Below, in pieces: positions 16,680 through 24,591 of a DNA stretch of 64,000 bases. The first letter of the stretch is position 1; every line of letters begins with the position of its first letter. Source of the DNA: Streptomyces sp. GESEQ-35 (GTDB lineage Bacteria; Actinomycetota; Actinomycetes; Streptomycetales; Streptomycetaceae). The stretch lies in contig NZ_JAFFSX010000007.1 of NCBI RefSeq assembly GCF_017948485.1, forward strand, positions 1 to 64,000. Reading direction: 5' to 3'. The notes under the pieces are model-generated. The model did not search any database, was not told the origin of the DNA, and worked only from the letters and a program-made list of their open reading frames with translations. Made by a program: the position numbers and the translations under genes.

Positions 16680-17648
16680 TTATGAGGGTGTTTCGAAACG
16701 ACGGAGCGGGCCGGGCAGCCGGGAGCCGAGCGGCGCCATGTCGCCGTCCGCTCCGTGCCGTGCGAGCAGGTCCAGGGCGAGCCGTCCCCGCCGCACCCGT
16801 TCCCGGGCGGTGGTCAGGGTCAGCTCGCGCAGATGGTGGCCGTACGGGTAGATCCCCGGGGCCTTCGACAGACCGAACTTGAGGTAGAGCGGTGCGCCGC
16901 GCCGGATCAGCTCGGCGACCTCGTACATCCGCACATAGCCGCCGAGATCGTCGGGGGCCTCGATGTACATGTCCATGGGGGCGGCCGACACCCGCCGGAT
17001 CTCGGTGAGATGATCGAGCGTCAGATCGCTGGGCACGTTGAGCGAGTCGGCGCCCAGGTTCTCGAACACCGCGTACGCCGCCGGGTTGACCGGACCGATG
17101 AGCGCGGAGACCTTGAGGGTGGTGTCGGCCGGGATGATGCCCGCCGTACGCGCCCGGTGCAGGGTCCACAGCACGCCCTCGTCGGCGACCAGCAGACACT
17201 TGACGCCCAACTCCGTTGCCCGGACGGCGTCTTCGACGCAGCCGGCGACGGCGTCATGACCACGGGCACGCAGTCCGCCCCCGCGCGAGTCGGTCCGGGT
17301 GGACCCGCCGATGTCCCAGGTTCCGCGCGGACCCGTGAACAGGCAGAGCTCGATGTCCCGTTCGTCGGTGGCCTCGACCATCTCGGTGATCTCGGCGTCG
17401 GTCAGCATCCACACGCCGCTGCCCTGGCTGATCCGGTGGATCGGCACATCGAGCCGCGAGGACTCCTTCAGGATCACGGCCAGCGCTTCGGGGCCCTCGC
17501 ACGAGGGGATCTCGGTGCGCCAGCGGCCGCCGCCGGGGAAGGAGTGCGGCGAGGTGTCGGCGGGGTCGAGGGCGGGCGCACCCAGGCCGAGCGCGGTGAG
17601 GGCCTGCTCACCGGGGCGACGGGCTGCCGTGTCGGAAGCGTCGGTCAC
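16680..17648 (-). CDS. U32-peptidase-like protein of the sugar-acid cluster
   Basis: A 322-residue protein resembling U32-family proteins, which have a TIM-barrel-like collagenase/hydroxylase-related fold ([65 protein letters not shown]). It lacks the usual CxxC and long C-terminal region of the RlhA/UbiU type proteins. It lies between the alcohol dehydrogenase and transporter genes on the same strand, so a role in sugar-acid breakdown (a lyase- or isomerase-like step) is more likely than proteolysis; this is inference. Confidence 0.6.
   Translation of the reverse strand: MTDASDTAARRPGEQALTALGLGAPALDPADTSPHSFPGGGRWRTEIPSCEGPEALAVILKESSRLDVPIHRISQGSGVWMLTDAEITEMVEATDERDIELCLFTGPRGTWDIGGSTRTDSRGGGLRARGHDAVAGCVEDAVRATELGVKCLLVADEGVLWTLHRARTAGIIPADTTLKVSALIGPVNPAAYAVFENLGADSLNVPSDLTLDHLTEIRRVSAAPMDMYIEAPDDLGGYVRMYEVAELIRRGAPLYLKFGLSKAPGIYPYGHHLRELTLTTARERVRRGRLALDLLARHGADGDMAPLGSRLPGPLRRFETPS
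16690..16699. promoter_or_regulatory. Perfect palindrome GTTTCGAAAC upstream of the transporter operon
   Basis: A 10-base perfect palindrome in the last codons of the U32-like gene, about 150 bases before the lipoprotein start. It shares the TTCGA(A/T) core with the sites at 17664 and 19964. It may be a regulator site for the transporter. Confidence 0.3.
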
Positions 17649-17663
17649 TAGCTGTCCTTCGTG

Positions 17664-17677
17664 TTCGATATATCGGA
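17664..17677. promoter_or_regulatory. Palindromic operator candidate TTCGATATATCGGA
   Basis: The centre CGATATATCG is a perfect palindrome, flanked by TT and GA. It lies 16 bases upstream of the U32-like gene start (17648, minus strand), and a close copy (TTCGATATTTCGGC) precedes the dehydratase gene at 19966. Same motif, two promoters of one pathway: the pattern expected for a local GntR or IclR type repressor, which is not itself in this stretch. Confidence 0.5.
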
Positions 17678-17758
17678 CGGAGTTCGCGGCTCGGGGTGGG
17701 AAAAGCTGGGAGTACGCCGGTGCGGGGGCCGTCAGGTCGCCCCCGTACCGGCGTACGA

Positions 17759-18763
17759 CTAGGGGCGAAGGAGCACTTTGCCGACCTTCGGATCACCGGA
17801 CCCGACCAGCTCGATGGCCTGCGGGAACTCGGCCAGCGGCAACTCGTGCGTGACGAGCGGCAGCGGATCGAGCAGCCCGGCGGCGAACACCCGCACCGTG
17901 TGCGCCCAGGCGTCCGGCGGCGCCCCGAAGACGGTGTGCACCTCCAGCTGCCGTACGACCAGATCCGTCGGGTCGAGACCCTCGGCGCCCGGCGCCGGGA
18001 TGCCCGTCAGGACCAGGCGTCCGCCGCGCCTGAGCAGGGAGGCGGCGGTGCGCGCGGCGGACGCGGACCCGGCGGTCTCGATGACCACGTCGAAGTCGCC
18101 GGGGAGTTGCTGGTCCTTCGTACGGAAGTCGGTGGCGCCGTACTGACGCGACAGCGCCTCGCGGTCGCCCCGGGTGCCCACGACCAGCAGCTCGGCCGGC
18201 GAGCCCGCCTTGAGGAACTGCACGGCGAACATGCCGAGGGTGCCGGTGCCGACGACCGCAACTCGCTCACCGGGCCGGGAGTTGGCCTTGATCGCGGCGG
18301 CCGCGATACAGGCGGCGGGCTCCAGCAGCGCCGCCGCCGTGAGGTCGGCCGCGTCCGGCAGGACGTGCAGCAGCCGGGCCGGGAGCGTGAGCGTGTCCGC
18401 CATCGCGCCCGGCTGGGTGAACCCGGTCTCCTCGTAGCCGGCCGAGCACAGGGTCGTCTCGCCCGCGTGGCAGCGGTCGCAGACCTGGCAGTTCCGGAAG
18501 CCCTCACCGACGACCTTGCGGCCGACGAGGGACTCCGGCACACCGGCGCCGACGGCGTGCACGGTGCCGGACCACTCGTGGCCGGGGGTCAGCGGGTAAC
18601 GGACGTACCCCTCGGGCCGGTTGCCCTGATAGACCTCGCGGTCGCTGCCGCAGATCCCCACGGCATGCACCCCGACGAGCGCCTCGCCGGGACCCGGCTC
18701 GCGCGGCGTGTGCTCGACGAGCCGGTGCTCGCCGGGCGCCTCGATGACGACGGCCCTGCTCAC
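17759..18763 (-). CDS. Zinc-dependent alcohol/sugar dehydrogenase (MDR family)
   Basis: A 334-residue medium-chain dehydrogenase. Catalytic zinc ligands are in GICGSDREVYQGN (Cys) and GHEWSGTV (His, Glu). The structural zinc lobe is FRNCQVCDRCHAGETTLC (four Cys with 2-2-7 spacing). VVGTGTLGMFAVQFLKA is the NAD(P)-binding Rossmann loop. GTG 18763 overlaps the stop of the upstream dehydratase gene (GTGA), so the two are coupled. In this setting the likely substrate is a sugar or a keto-deoxy sugar acid, by inference only. Confidence 0.88.
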   Translation of the reverse strand: MSRAVVIEAPGEHRLVEHTPREPGPGEALVGVHAVGICGSDREVYQGNRPEGYVRYPLTPGHEWSGTVHAVGAGVPESLVGRKVVGEGFRNCQVCDRCHAGETTLCSAGYEETGFTQPGAMADTLTLPARLLHVLPDAADLTAAALLEPAACIAAAAIKANSRPGERVAVVGTGTLGMFAVQFLKAGSPAELLVVGTRGDREALSRQYGATDFRTKDQQLPGDFDVVIETAGSASAARTAASLLRRGGRLVLTGIPAPGAEGLDPTDLVVRQLEVHTVFGAPPDAWAHTVRVFAAGLLDPLPLVTHELPLAEFPQAIELVGSGDPKVGKVLLRP

Positions 18764-19920
18764 GCCTGCGAACCCTTCGGCTTGCGCTGCTCCCAGCCCT
18801 CGGCCCACAGGTCGAACCGGGCCTGCTGCTGGGGGAATTCGGCGGCGGCGTCGGTGTCGAGCTCGACGCCGAGACCGGGCGCGTCGGAGATCTCGAAGTA
18901 CCCGTCCACGACCTGGGGCGCCCCCTTCACGACCTTCTTGATCTCCGCGTCGGCGAAGTCGTTGAAGTGTTCCAGGATCTTGAAGTTCGGGGTGGAGAAG
19001 CCGACTTGGAGGGAGGCGGCGGTGAGCACGGAGCCGCCGACGTTGTGCGGCGCGACCAGCATGTAGTGGGTCTCGGCGGTGGCGGCGAGCTTCCGGGTCT
19101 CCCAAATGCCGCCGATATGACCGACGTCGGGCTGGAGGATGTCGACGGCCTGGCTCTCGAAGAGCTCGCGGAACTCGATGCGGTCATGGATGCGCTCACC
19201 GGTGGCGACGGGCATGTCGACCTTCGCCGAAACCTTTTCGAGCGCCTTCAGGTTCTCCGGCGGCACGGGCTCCTCCAGCCAGGCGGGCTTGAAGGGCGCG
19301 AGTTCATGCGCGAGCCGGACGGCCGTGGAGGGCGAGAACCGGCCGTGCATCTCCAGCATCAGCTCGGAGTCCGGCCCGATGGCGTCGCGCACGGCCTCGA
19401 TCAGCGACACGGCGTACAGGGTCTGCGCGTGGTCCAGCTCGAAGTGCCCGGTCCCGAAGGGGTCGATCTTCAGCGCCTTGTACCCGCGGGCCATGACCTC
19501 CAGGGCGGCCTTGTGGTAGGCCTCCGGCGTCCGCTCCGTGGTGTACCAGCCGTTGGCGTAGGCCTTGACCCTGTCGGTGACCTTGCCGCCGAGCAGCTGC
19601 CACACGGGCACGCCGAGCGCCTTGCCCTTGATGTCCCAGCAGGCCATCTCGATGACGGCGATTCCGGACATGACGATCTCGCCGGCCCGCCCGTAGTCCC
19701 CGTACTTCATCCGGCGTACGAGGTCTTCCGTGGCGAACGGGTCGGAACCGAGAATGTGATTGGCCTCGGCCTCCCGCAGATAGCCGATCAGCGCGTCGGT
19801 GCGGCCCAGCATCCGGGTCTCGCCGACTCCAGTGATCCCCTCGTCGGTGTGCACCTGGACGTAGGTCAGGTTGCGCCACGGCGTCCCGACCACGTGAGTG
19901 CTGATTCCGGTGATGCGCAC
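18760..19920 (-). CDS. Mandelate racemase/enolase-superfamily sugar-acid dehydratase
   Basis: A 386-residue enolase-superfamily enzyme from GTG 19920 (AAGGGG upstream). Features are the capping N-domain (TPWRNLTYVQVHTDEGITGVGE), KIDPFG on the second barrel strand, metal-ligand blocks LEMHGRF, WLEEPVPPEN and ATGERIHDR, and VAPHNVGG with the catalytic His. This order matches galactonate/galactarate-type dehydratases, which remove water from an aldonic acid. The first ligand block has E-x-H instead of the D-x-H of D-galactonate dehydratase. First gene of the sugar-acid set, followed at once by a dehydrogenase. The substrate is not fixed by sequence. Confidence 0.82.
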   Translation of the reverse strand: MRITGISTHVVGTPWRNLTYVQVHTDEGITGVGETRMLGRTDALIGYLREAEANHILGSDPFATEDLVRRMKYGDYGRAGEIVMSGIAVIEMACWDIKGKALGVPVWQLLGGKVTDRVKAYANGWYTTERTPEAYHKAALEVMARGYKALKIDPFGTGHFELDHAQTLYAVSLIEAVRDAIGPDSELMLEMHGRFSPSTAVRLAHELAPFKPAWLEEPVPPENLKALEKVSAKVDMPVATGERIHDRIEFRELFESQAVDILQPDVGHIGGIWETRKLAATAETHYMLVAPHNVGGSVLTAASLQVGFSTPNFKILEHFNDFADAEIKKVVKGAPQVVDGYFEISDAPGLGVELDTDAAAEFPQQQARFDLWAEGWEQRKPKGSQA

Positions 19921-19963
19921 GGCAGTTGCCCCTTGCTGCGTCGTCGTCGGCTCGGTTCCAGTG

Positions 19964-19993
19964 TGTTCGATATTTCGGCACACGTTCGAAATG
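19964..19993. promoter_or_regulatory. Two operator-like sites upstream of the dehydratase gene
   Basis: TGTTCGATATTTCGG (19964-19978) is followed by CGTTCGAAATG (19983-19993). The first repeats the palindrome at 17664 with one change; the second shares the core TTCGAAA with 16690. Both lie 45-75 bases upstream of GTG 19920. The rest of the 260-base gap to 20181 shows no gene. Confidence 0.45.
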
Positions 19994-20180
19994 CTGGCGT
20001 GACAGTAAGGAGGGGGCGGTCGGGGTGTCAATGGGTCGAACACATAACGGTTTCGACAGTTTCGAGAAGAGCTTTCGGTCCGTCACGCCAACACGCCATA
20101 CCGGAAGCGGAAGTTCCCCACACAACTTTCACAGCTGTGACTATGAACGTTACCTGTGAGGAACTTAGTCTTCCCGCGTC

Positions 20181-21176
20181 ATGGACTACTGCCACCCGTG
20201 CCGACGGCACCTGAATGGCGCCCTGGCCTGCCCAGGGTGCGGCGCACCGGCCGACTCGCTCCAGGAGTCGCGCGCGTACGCGCAGGGCAATGGCGCGCGC
20301 CCCGGGCCGGCCGGCGGCGGTGCCTACACGGGGTCGTACGAGGCTCCGGGCGGCGCGTACGGGGCCCGGCAGGGGGCGTATGAGACTCCGGCCCAGGGCG
20401 GGTCGTACGACGCTCCGCGCGCCGCTGGGAGCGATGCCTACGGTGAGGGTCGCGACGCGCCCCACGGTGCCGAGCCTGACGAGGCGTACGACGATGACGA
20501 GCGCGCCGATGACGAGTACGACGACGAGCCCCGCGGCCGGGCCGCCCGGCGCCGTGGTCGGGGTCGAGGCCGGGGCAGGGGTCGTGGGCGGGATGTCACC
20601 GTCGCCATGGGCGCGGTCGCCGTCGACGAGGGCGATGATGACGACGACGAGGAGGAGCCTGCCTCCGCGGGGTCGAGCCGACGCGACCGCAAAGCCGCGG
20701 CACACCGGCGCCGCCGTCGCCGGACCCTGCTGATATCCGCGGGCTTCATCCTCGCGGCCGCCGGACTGAGCCTCGCCGAACTCGGCATGGACGCCCCGGG
20801 TTCGTCGCCGAAGACGGCGGTTGCCGGCGGCGACGCGTCGGCCGAGGGCGGCACCTCGGACGAGGCGGGCGAGACAGCCGAGCCGATAGGCGACAAGGCG
20901 GGTACGGCCGCGGATTCTCCCAGCCCGTCCGGCTCCGGATCCCCGTCGGCTTCCAAGTCCGCGAAGGAGAAGAAGCCGAAGGACGACGAGACGGACGCCG
21001 ACCAGGACTCCCAGTCCTCGCCGGCGGACACGGTCCCGGATCCGACCACGGGAGCCCCCGCCACATCGGCCCCGCCCCAGACATCGGCCCCGAGCGCCGA
21101 CCCGCCCTCGTCGGAACCGACAGCGGACCCGTCGCCTTCGGAGTCGTGCGAGCGCTTCTTGTGGTGGTGCGCCTAA
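20181..21176 (+). CDS. SCO2400-like zinc-ribbon membrane protein with charged low-complexity regions
   Basis: A 331-residue protein. The start MDYCHPCRRHLNGALACPGC is a four-Cys zinc ribbon (CxxC...CxxC) that I recall as the hallmark of the Streptomyces SCO2400 family. It is followed by a Gly/Tyr/Ala repeat region, an acidic block (DDDERADDEYDDE), an Arg-Gly run (RGRGRGRGRGR), one transmembrane helix (LLISAGFILAAAGLSL, about 190-210) and a Ser/Pro/Asp-rich tail ending CERFLWWC. The tail would be outside the cell, linked to the ribbon inside. Function unknown. The Gly/Tyr repeats suggest fast-evolving sequence. Confidence 0.75.
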   Translation: MDYCHPCRRHLNGALACPGCGAPADSLQESRAYAQGNGARPGPAGGGAYTGSYEAPGGAYGARQGAYETPAQGGSYDAPRAAGSDAYGEGRDAPHGAEPDEAYDDDERADDEYDDEPRGRAARRRGRGRGRGRGRGRDVTVAMGAVAVDEGDDDDDEEEPASAGSSRRDRKAAAHRRRRRRTLLISAGFILAAAGLSLAELGMDAPGSSPKTAVAGGDASAEGGTSDEAGETAEPIGDKAGTAADSPSPSGSGSPSASKSAKEKKPKDDETDADQDSQSSPADTVPDPTTGAPATSAPPQTSAPSADPPSSEPTADPSPSESCERFLWWCA

Positions 21177-21208
21177 GCGACCTCGGCGAAGTCCGCTCCG
21201 GTTCGGCA

Positions 21209-21249
21209 GCGCCCCAAAGGGGCGCGGGGAACTGCGCGACAAGCCACGA
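21209..21249 (+). repeat. Dispersed repeat, copy 3 (core 21219-21238)
   Basis: GCGCCCC-AAA-GGGGCGC hairpin then the shared core, 33 bases after the zinc-ribbon gene stop and before the convergent MarR gene. It is in terminator position for both. Confidence 0.8.
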
Positions 21250-21298
21250 CGGCGCCGCAGACAACCGACAACCCATCGCGGCACAACCAGTGGAGCGC

Positions 21299-21754
21299 CT
21301 AGCGCTCTGCCGACGAGCCCGTTTCCAACATCCGCCGCAGCAAATCCCGCAACGCCAGCCGCTCGTCGTCCGAGAGTCCCGCCAGCGGTTCCCGCGCGAA
21401 CCGCAGCGACTCGCGCAGCCCTCGCGCCACGCGCAGCCCCTCCTCCGTCGCCGCGGCAAGCTTCACCCGCCGGTCCTTCGGGTCGGGCCGCCGCTCCACC
21501 AGCCCCCGGGACTCCAGCCGGTCCACGATCCCGGTGACGTTCGACGGTTCGCACTTCAGCTTCTTGGCCAGCTTGCGCATCGGCAGCGGCTCCAGTGACA
21601 GCAGGCTGAGCAGCCGCGCCTGTGCGCCGGTCAGGGCGTGGTCGGCGGCGGCGACGTCGAAGTCCTCGTGGTAGCGGGCCACGACGTCACCGATCAACTC
21701 GACCACTTCCATGGTCAGGGCGTCGGGGCGGCGGGTTTTCTGGTCTGTGGCCAT
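21299..21754 (-). CDS. MarR-family transcriptional regulator
   Basis: A 151-residue winged-helix protein. The DNA-binding part is MRKLAKKLKCEPSNVTGIVDRLESRGLVERRPDPKDRRVKLAA split over helix, recognition helix and wing (GLVERRPDPKDRR). One Cys lies in the first helix of the HTH, but the N-terminal redox Cys of OhrR is absent, so a ligand-sensing role is more likely than peroxide sensing. It is divergent from an NADP-dependent oxidoreductase gene, with inverted repeats between them. Confidence 0.9.
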   Translation of the reverse strand: MATDQKTRRPDALTMEVVELIGDVVARYHEDFDVAAADHALTGAQARLLSLLSLEPLPMRKLAKKLKCEPSNVTGIVDRLESRGLVERRPDPKDRRVKLAAATEEGLRVARGLRESLRFAREPLAGLSDDERLALRDLLRRMLETGSSAER

Positions 21755-21785
21755 GCGCTCCAGAGTACCCCGTTACTTGACATCA

Positions 21786-21822
21786 TGAAATATTCAGGAG
21801 CATGGTTGTTTCAGGTACTGAA
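21786..21822. promoter_or_regulatory. Two inverted repeats between MarR and oxidoreductase genes
   Basis: TGAA-ATA-TTCA at 21786-21796 and TTCAG-GTA-CTGAA at 21810-21822 are both perfect inverted repeats with 3-base centres, 24-26 bases apart centre to centre. They lie between the divergent starts (21754 and 21856), next to a TTGACA at 21777-21782. This is the classic layout of a MarR operator pair that controls both genes. Confidence 0.65.
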
Positions 21823-21855
21823 GTATTGCCCCGCTCGCAAGGAAAGGCGCTTGTC

Positions 21856-22854
21856 ATGATCAACCGCGAATGGCACCTGCTCAGTCGCCCCGTCGGCTGG
21901 CCCAAGCCCGAGGACTTCGCCCTGGTCGAGACGGAGGTCCCGACGCCGGGCGAGGGGCAGGTGCTCGTCCGGAACAAGTACCTCTCCGTCGACCCGTACA
22001 TGCGCGGACGCATGTCGGCGGCCAAGTCCTACGCCGCTCCCTTCGAGCTCGGCAAGGTCATGCAGGGTGGCGCCGTCGGTGAGGTCGTCGCCTCGAACGC
22101 CGAGGGCATCGCCGTCGGCGACCACGTCCTGCACTTCTTCGGCTGGCGCGAGTACGCCGTCATGGACGCGAAGAACGCCGTCAAGGTCGACCCGCAGGCC
22201 GCGCCCCTGTCGACGTACCTCGGCGTCCTCGGCATGACCGGCCTGACCGCCTACGCCGGTCTGCTGCGCACCGCCTCCTTCAAGGAGGGCGACTCGGTCT
22301 TCGTCTCCGGCGCGGCCGGTGCCGTCGGCAGTCAGGTCGGCCAGATCGCCAGGCTGAAGGGCGCCTCCCGGGTCATCGGCTCCGCCGGGTCCGACGAGAA
22401 GGTGAAGCTGCTCATCGAGGAGTACGGCTTCGACGCCGCCTTCAACTACAAGAACGGTTCGGTGAGCGAGCAGCTGCGCGAGGCCGCCCCGGACGGTGTC
22501 GACGTGTACTTCGACAACGTCGGTGGTGACCACCTGGAAGCCGCCATCGGGCAGCTCAACCTCCATGGCCGGATCGCCATCTGCGGCATGATCTCGGTCT
22601 ACAACAACACCGAGCCCGCCCCCGGCCCGAAGAACCTCGCCCGTCTCATCGCGACCCGCGGCCGCATCGAGGGCTTCCTGGTCGGAGACCACTACGACCT
22701 CCAGCCGCAGTTCGTCCAGGAGGTCGGTCCCTGGGTCGCCTCGGGCGCGCTCAAGTACCGCGAGACGGTCGTCGAGGGCATCGAGAACAACCTGGAGGCC
22801 TTCCTGGGTGTCCTGCGCGGCGACAACACCGGGAAGATGATCGTCAAGCTCTGA
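21856..22854 (+). CDS. NADP-dependent zinc-free oxidoreductase (MDR, CurA/leukotriene reductase type)
   Basis: A 332-residue enoyl reductase-like protein. ATG 21856 (MINREWHLLSRPVG) has AAGGAAAGG upstream and is preferred over the in-frame ATG 21802, which lies inside the operator region. Motifs are LVRNKYLSVDPYMRGRM, GMTGLTAYAGLL, FVSGAAGAVGSQVGQIARL (NADP loop) and VDVYFDNVGGDHLEAAI. The family reduces the double bond of unsaturated ketones and aldehydes. It lacks the zinc ligands of true alcohol dehydrogenases. The divergent MarR regulator probably controls it in response to a toxic carbonyl. Confidence 0.92.
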   Translation: MINREWHLLSRPVGWPKPEDFALVETEVPTPGEGQVLVRNKYLSVDPYMRGRMSAAKSYAAPFELGKVMQGGAVGEVVASNAEGIAVGDHVLHFFGWREYAVMDAKNAVKVDPQAAPLSTYLGVLGMTGLTAYAGLLRTASFKEGDSVFVSGAAGAVGSQVGQIARLKGASRVIGSAGSDEKVKLLIEEYGFDAAFNYKNGSVSEQLREAAPDGVDVYFDNVGGDHLEAAIGQLNLHGRIAICGMISVYNNTEPAPGPKNLARLIATRGRIEGFLVGDHYDLQPQFVQEVGPWVASGALKYRETVVEGIENNLEAFLGVLRGDNTGKMIVKL

Positions 22855-22952
22855 CCCTCTGGTCGCTGTTTCCGGCATGCGGTAACTTCATTCCGAAATC
22901 CGTCGTCGATCGTGGGCGCGAGTCACGGCGGACCTAGGAGGAAGACAACCGC

Positions 22953-23372
22953 ATGCCCATTCAGCAGTCCGAGGTCCTGTACACCGCCGTCGCCACCGCC
23001 GAGAACGGCCGTGACGGCCGCGTCGCCACCGACGACGGCAAGCTCGACGTCGTCGTCAACCCGCCCAAGGAGATGGGCGGCAGCGGCTCCGGCACCAACC
23101 CGGAGCAGCTCTTCGCCGCCGGCTACAGCGCCTGCTTCCAAGGTGCGCTCGGCGTCGTCGCCCGTCAGGAGAACGCCGACATCTCCGGCTCGACCGTCAC
23201 CGCGAAGGTCGGCATAGGCAAGAACACCGACGGGTTCGGCATCATCGTCGAGATCTCGGCCCACATCCCGAACGTCGACGCGGCCACAGCCACGTCCCTG
23301 CTCGAGAAGGCCCACCAGGTCTGCCCGTACTCGAAGGCAACCCGCGGCAACATCACCGTGACGCTGGTCTGA
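22953..23372 (+). CDS. ohr: Organic hydroperoxide resistance protein (Ohr/OsmC family)
   Basis: A 139-residue peroxidase that reduces organic and lipid hydroperoxides. Both catalytic cysteines are present: C61 in GYSACFQGAL and C124 in VCPYSKATRGN. The N-terminal strands with NPPKEMGGSGSGTNPEQLFAAG are typical of Ohr rather than OsmC. AGGAGG-AAGACAACCGC-ATG gives a strong start at 22953. It follows the MarR-controlled oxidoreductase by 98 bases and may share stress control, although no typical OhrR is next to it. Confidence 0.95.
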   Translation: MPIQQSEVLYTAVATAENGRDGRVATDDGKLDVVVNPPKEMGGSGSGTNPEQLFAAGYSACFQGALGVVARQENADISGSTVTAKVGIGKNTDGFGIIVEISAHIPNVDAATATSLLEKAHQVCPYSKATRGNITVTLV

Positions 23373-23392
23373 CCACGATCGTTGCTACGACG

Positions 23393-23425
23393 GAGGCCGC
23401 ACCCTTGGACGTGGGGTGCGGCCTC
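23393..23425. terminator. Terminator between ohr and convergent serine hydrolase
   Basis: GAGGCCGCACCC (23393-23404) pairs perfectly with GGGTGCGGCCTC (23414-23425) around a 9-base loop; short T-containing sequence follows. Symmetric, so it can serve both convergent genes. Confidence 0.85.
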
Positions 23426-23436
23426 TGTGTTTGCGC

Positions 23437-24591
23437 TCAGCTTGCCAGTGTTGCCTTGTGGGCGGCCCTGACGAACCGTTCGTTCTCCGGAGCCGCGCCG
23501 CCCGGAAACGCGAACCGGCGGCGTGTGTAGCCGTACGCCAGGCCGCTCCTCGGGTCGGCGAAGGCCTGTGATCCGCCCGCCCCGCTGTGGCCGAACGTCC
23601 CCGCGCCCAGGAACGGGTACAGGTTGTCGGCCGTTGCCTGGAAGCCCAAGCCGTACGAGCGGTGCGCGCGGGACACCAGGTCGTAGCCGGTGGAGTGGAT
23701 CTGGCCGACCTCGGCCGCGGTGTCCGGCTTCAGCAGTGGTGGCCGGCCGTCCACCTCGCTGATCGCCGCCGCGTACATTCCGGCGAGGCCACGCGCGGAT
23801 GCCACGCCGCCTGCCGAGGCCTGGCCCTTGGCGCGTACGGTGCGGGAGTTGGCGAAGTCGTGCAGCTCGCCCGGGTCCGGGACGTGGGTGTTGTACGCGA
23901 TCGAGGCCAGCGTGTGCGGGCCGGTCGGGGTTGCGTCCAGTTCGGCCTGCTCTTCCGGTGTCGGGGCCATCGGCTGTACCGGGCGGAAGCGGGGTTCCAG
24001 GGACTGGGGCAGGCCCAGGTGGAAGTCGAGGCCGTACGGCGCTCGCACCCGGTCCTCGAACAGCTCCTGGAGTGTCCGTCCCGTCGCCCGGCGCGCCACC
24101 TCGCCGGTGAGCGCGCCGATGACGTAGGCGTGGTAGCCGAAGGCCGTGCCGGGGCGCCAGAACGGGCGCTGGTCCGCCAGCCGTTCGGCGATCACCCGGT
24201 CGTCGGCCAGCTCCTCGGGCGAGAAGCCGGCGTCGAGACCGATCAGGCCCGCCCGGTGCGCCACCAGGTCACGCAGGGTGAGGGCGGCCTTGCCCTCGGC
24301 GCTGAACTCCGGCCAGTAGTAGGTCACTTTGCGGTCGAGTTCGAGCGTGCCTTCCTGCACGAGAAGCGCGACCACCAGGTGGGCGGCGCCCTTGGTGCAC
24401 GAGTACACGCCGTAGAGCGATGTCGCGTCGACGCCGTCGCCCGCCCACAGGTCGACGACTCTGCGGCCGTGCGCGTACGCGCACAACTGCCCCTCGTAGT
24501 CGGCACGTTCCGTCGCCACGAAGGCGGCGAACTCCTCGCGTACCGCCTCGAAGCCGTCCGCGACGGTGCCGTGGATCTCCTTCGTCGTCAC
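23437..24591 (-). CDS. Class C beta-lactamase-like serine hydrolase
   Basis: A 384-residue member of the penicillin-binding-protein/esterase family (beta-lactamase superfamily). The nucleophile motif is SCTK (S64, K67) in YSCTKGAAHLVVALL. GYHAYVIGALTGEVARR supplies the Tyr of the second motif, and the C-terminal GHSGAGGSQAFADP has the usual H-S-G type third element. No signal peptide, so it is cytoplasmic and probably an esterase or amidase rather than an antibiotic-resistance enzyme. ATG 24591 overlaps the stop of the M14 peptidase gene (ATGA). Confidence 0.9.
   Translation of the reverse strand: MTTKEIHGTVADGFEAVREEFAAFVATERADYEGQLCAYAHGRRVVDLWAGDGVDATSLYGVYSCTKGAAHLVVALLVQEGTLELDRKVTYYWPEFSAEGKAALTLRDLVAHRAGLIGLDAGFSPEELADDRVIAERLADQRPFWRPGTAFGYHAYVIGALTGEVARRATGRTLQELFEDRVRAPYGLDFHLGLPQSLEPRFRPVQPMAPTPEEQAELDATPTGPHTLASIAYNTHVPDPGELHDFANSRTVRAKGQASAGGVASARGLAGMYAAAISEVDGRPPLLKPDTAAEVGQIHSTGYDLVSRAHRSYGLGFQATADNLYPFLGAGTFGHSGAGGSQAFADPRSGLAYGYTRRRFAFPGGAAPENERFVRAAHKATLAS

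Noticed and set aside
20535-20600. GGTCG/GGGC-rich run as a tandem DNA repeat
   Set aside because: It is the codon-level result of the RGRGRG protein run and does not repeat precisely at the DNA level.
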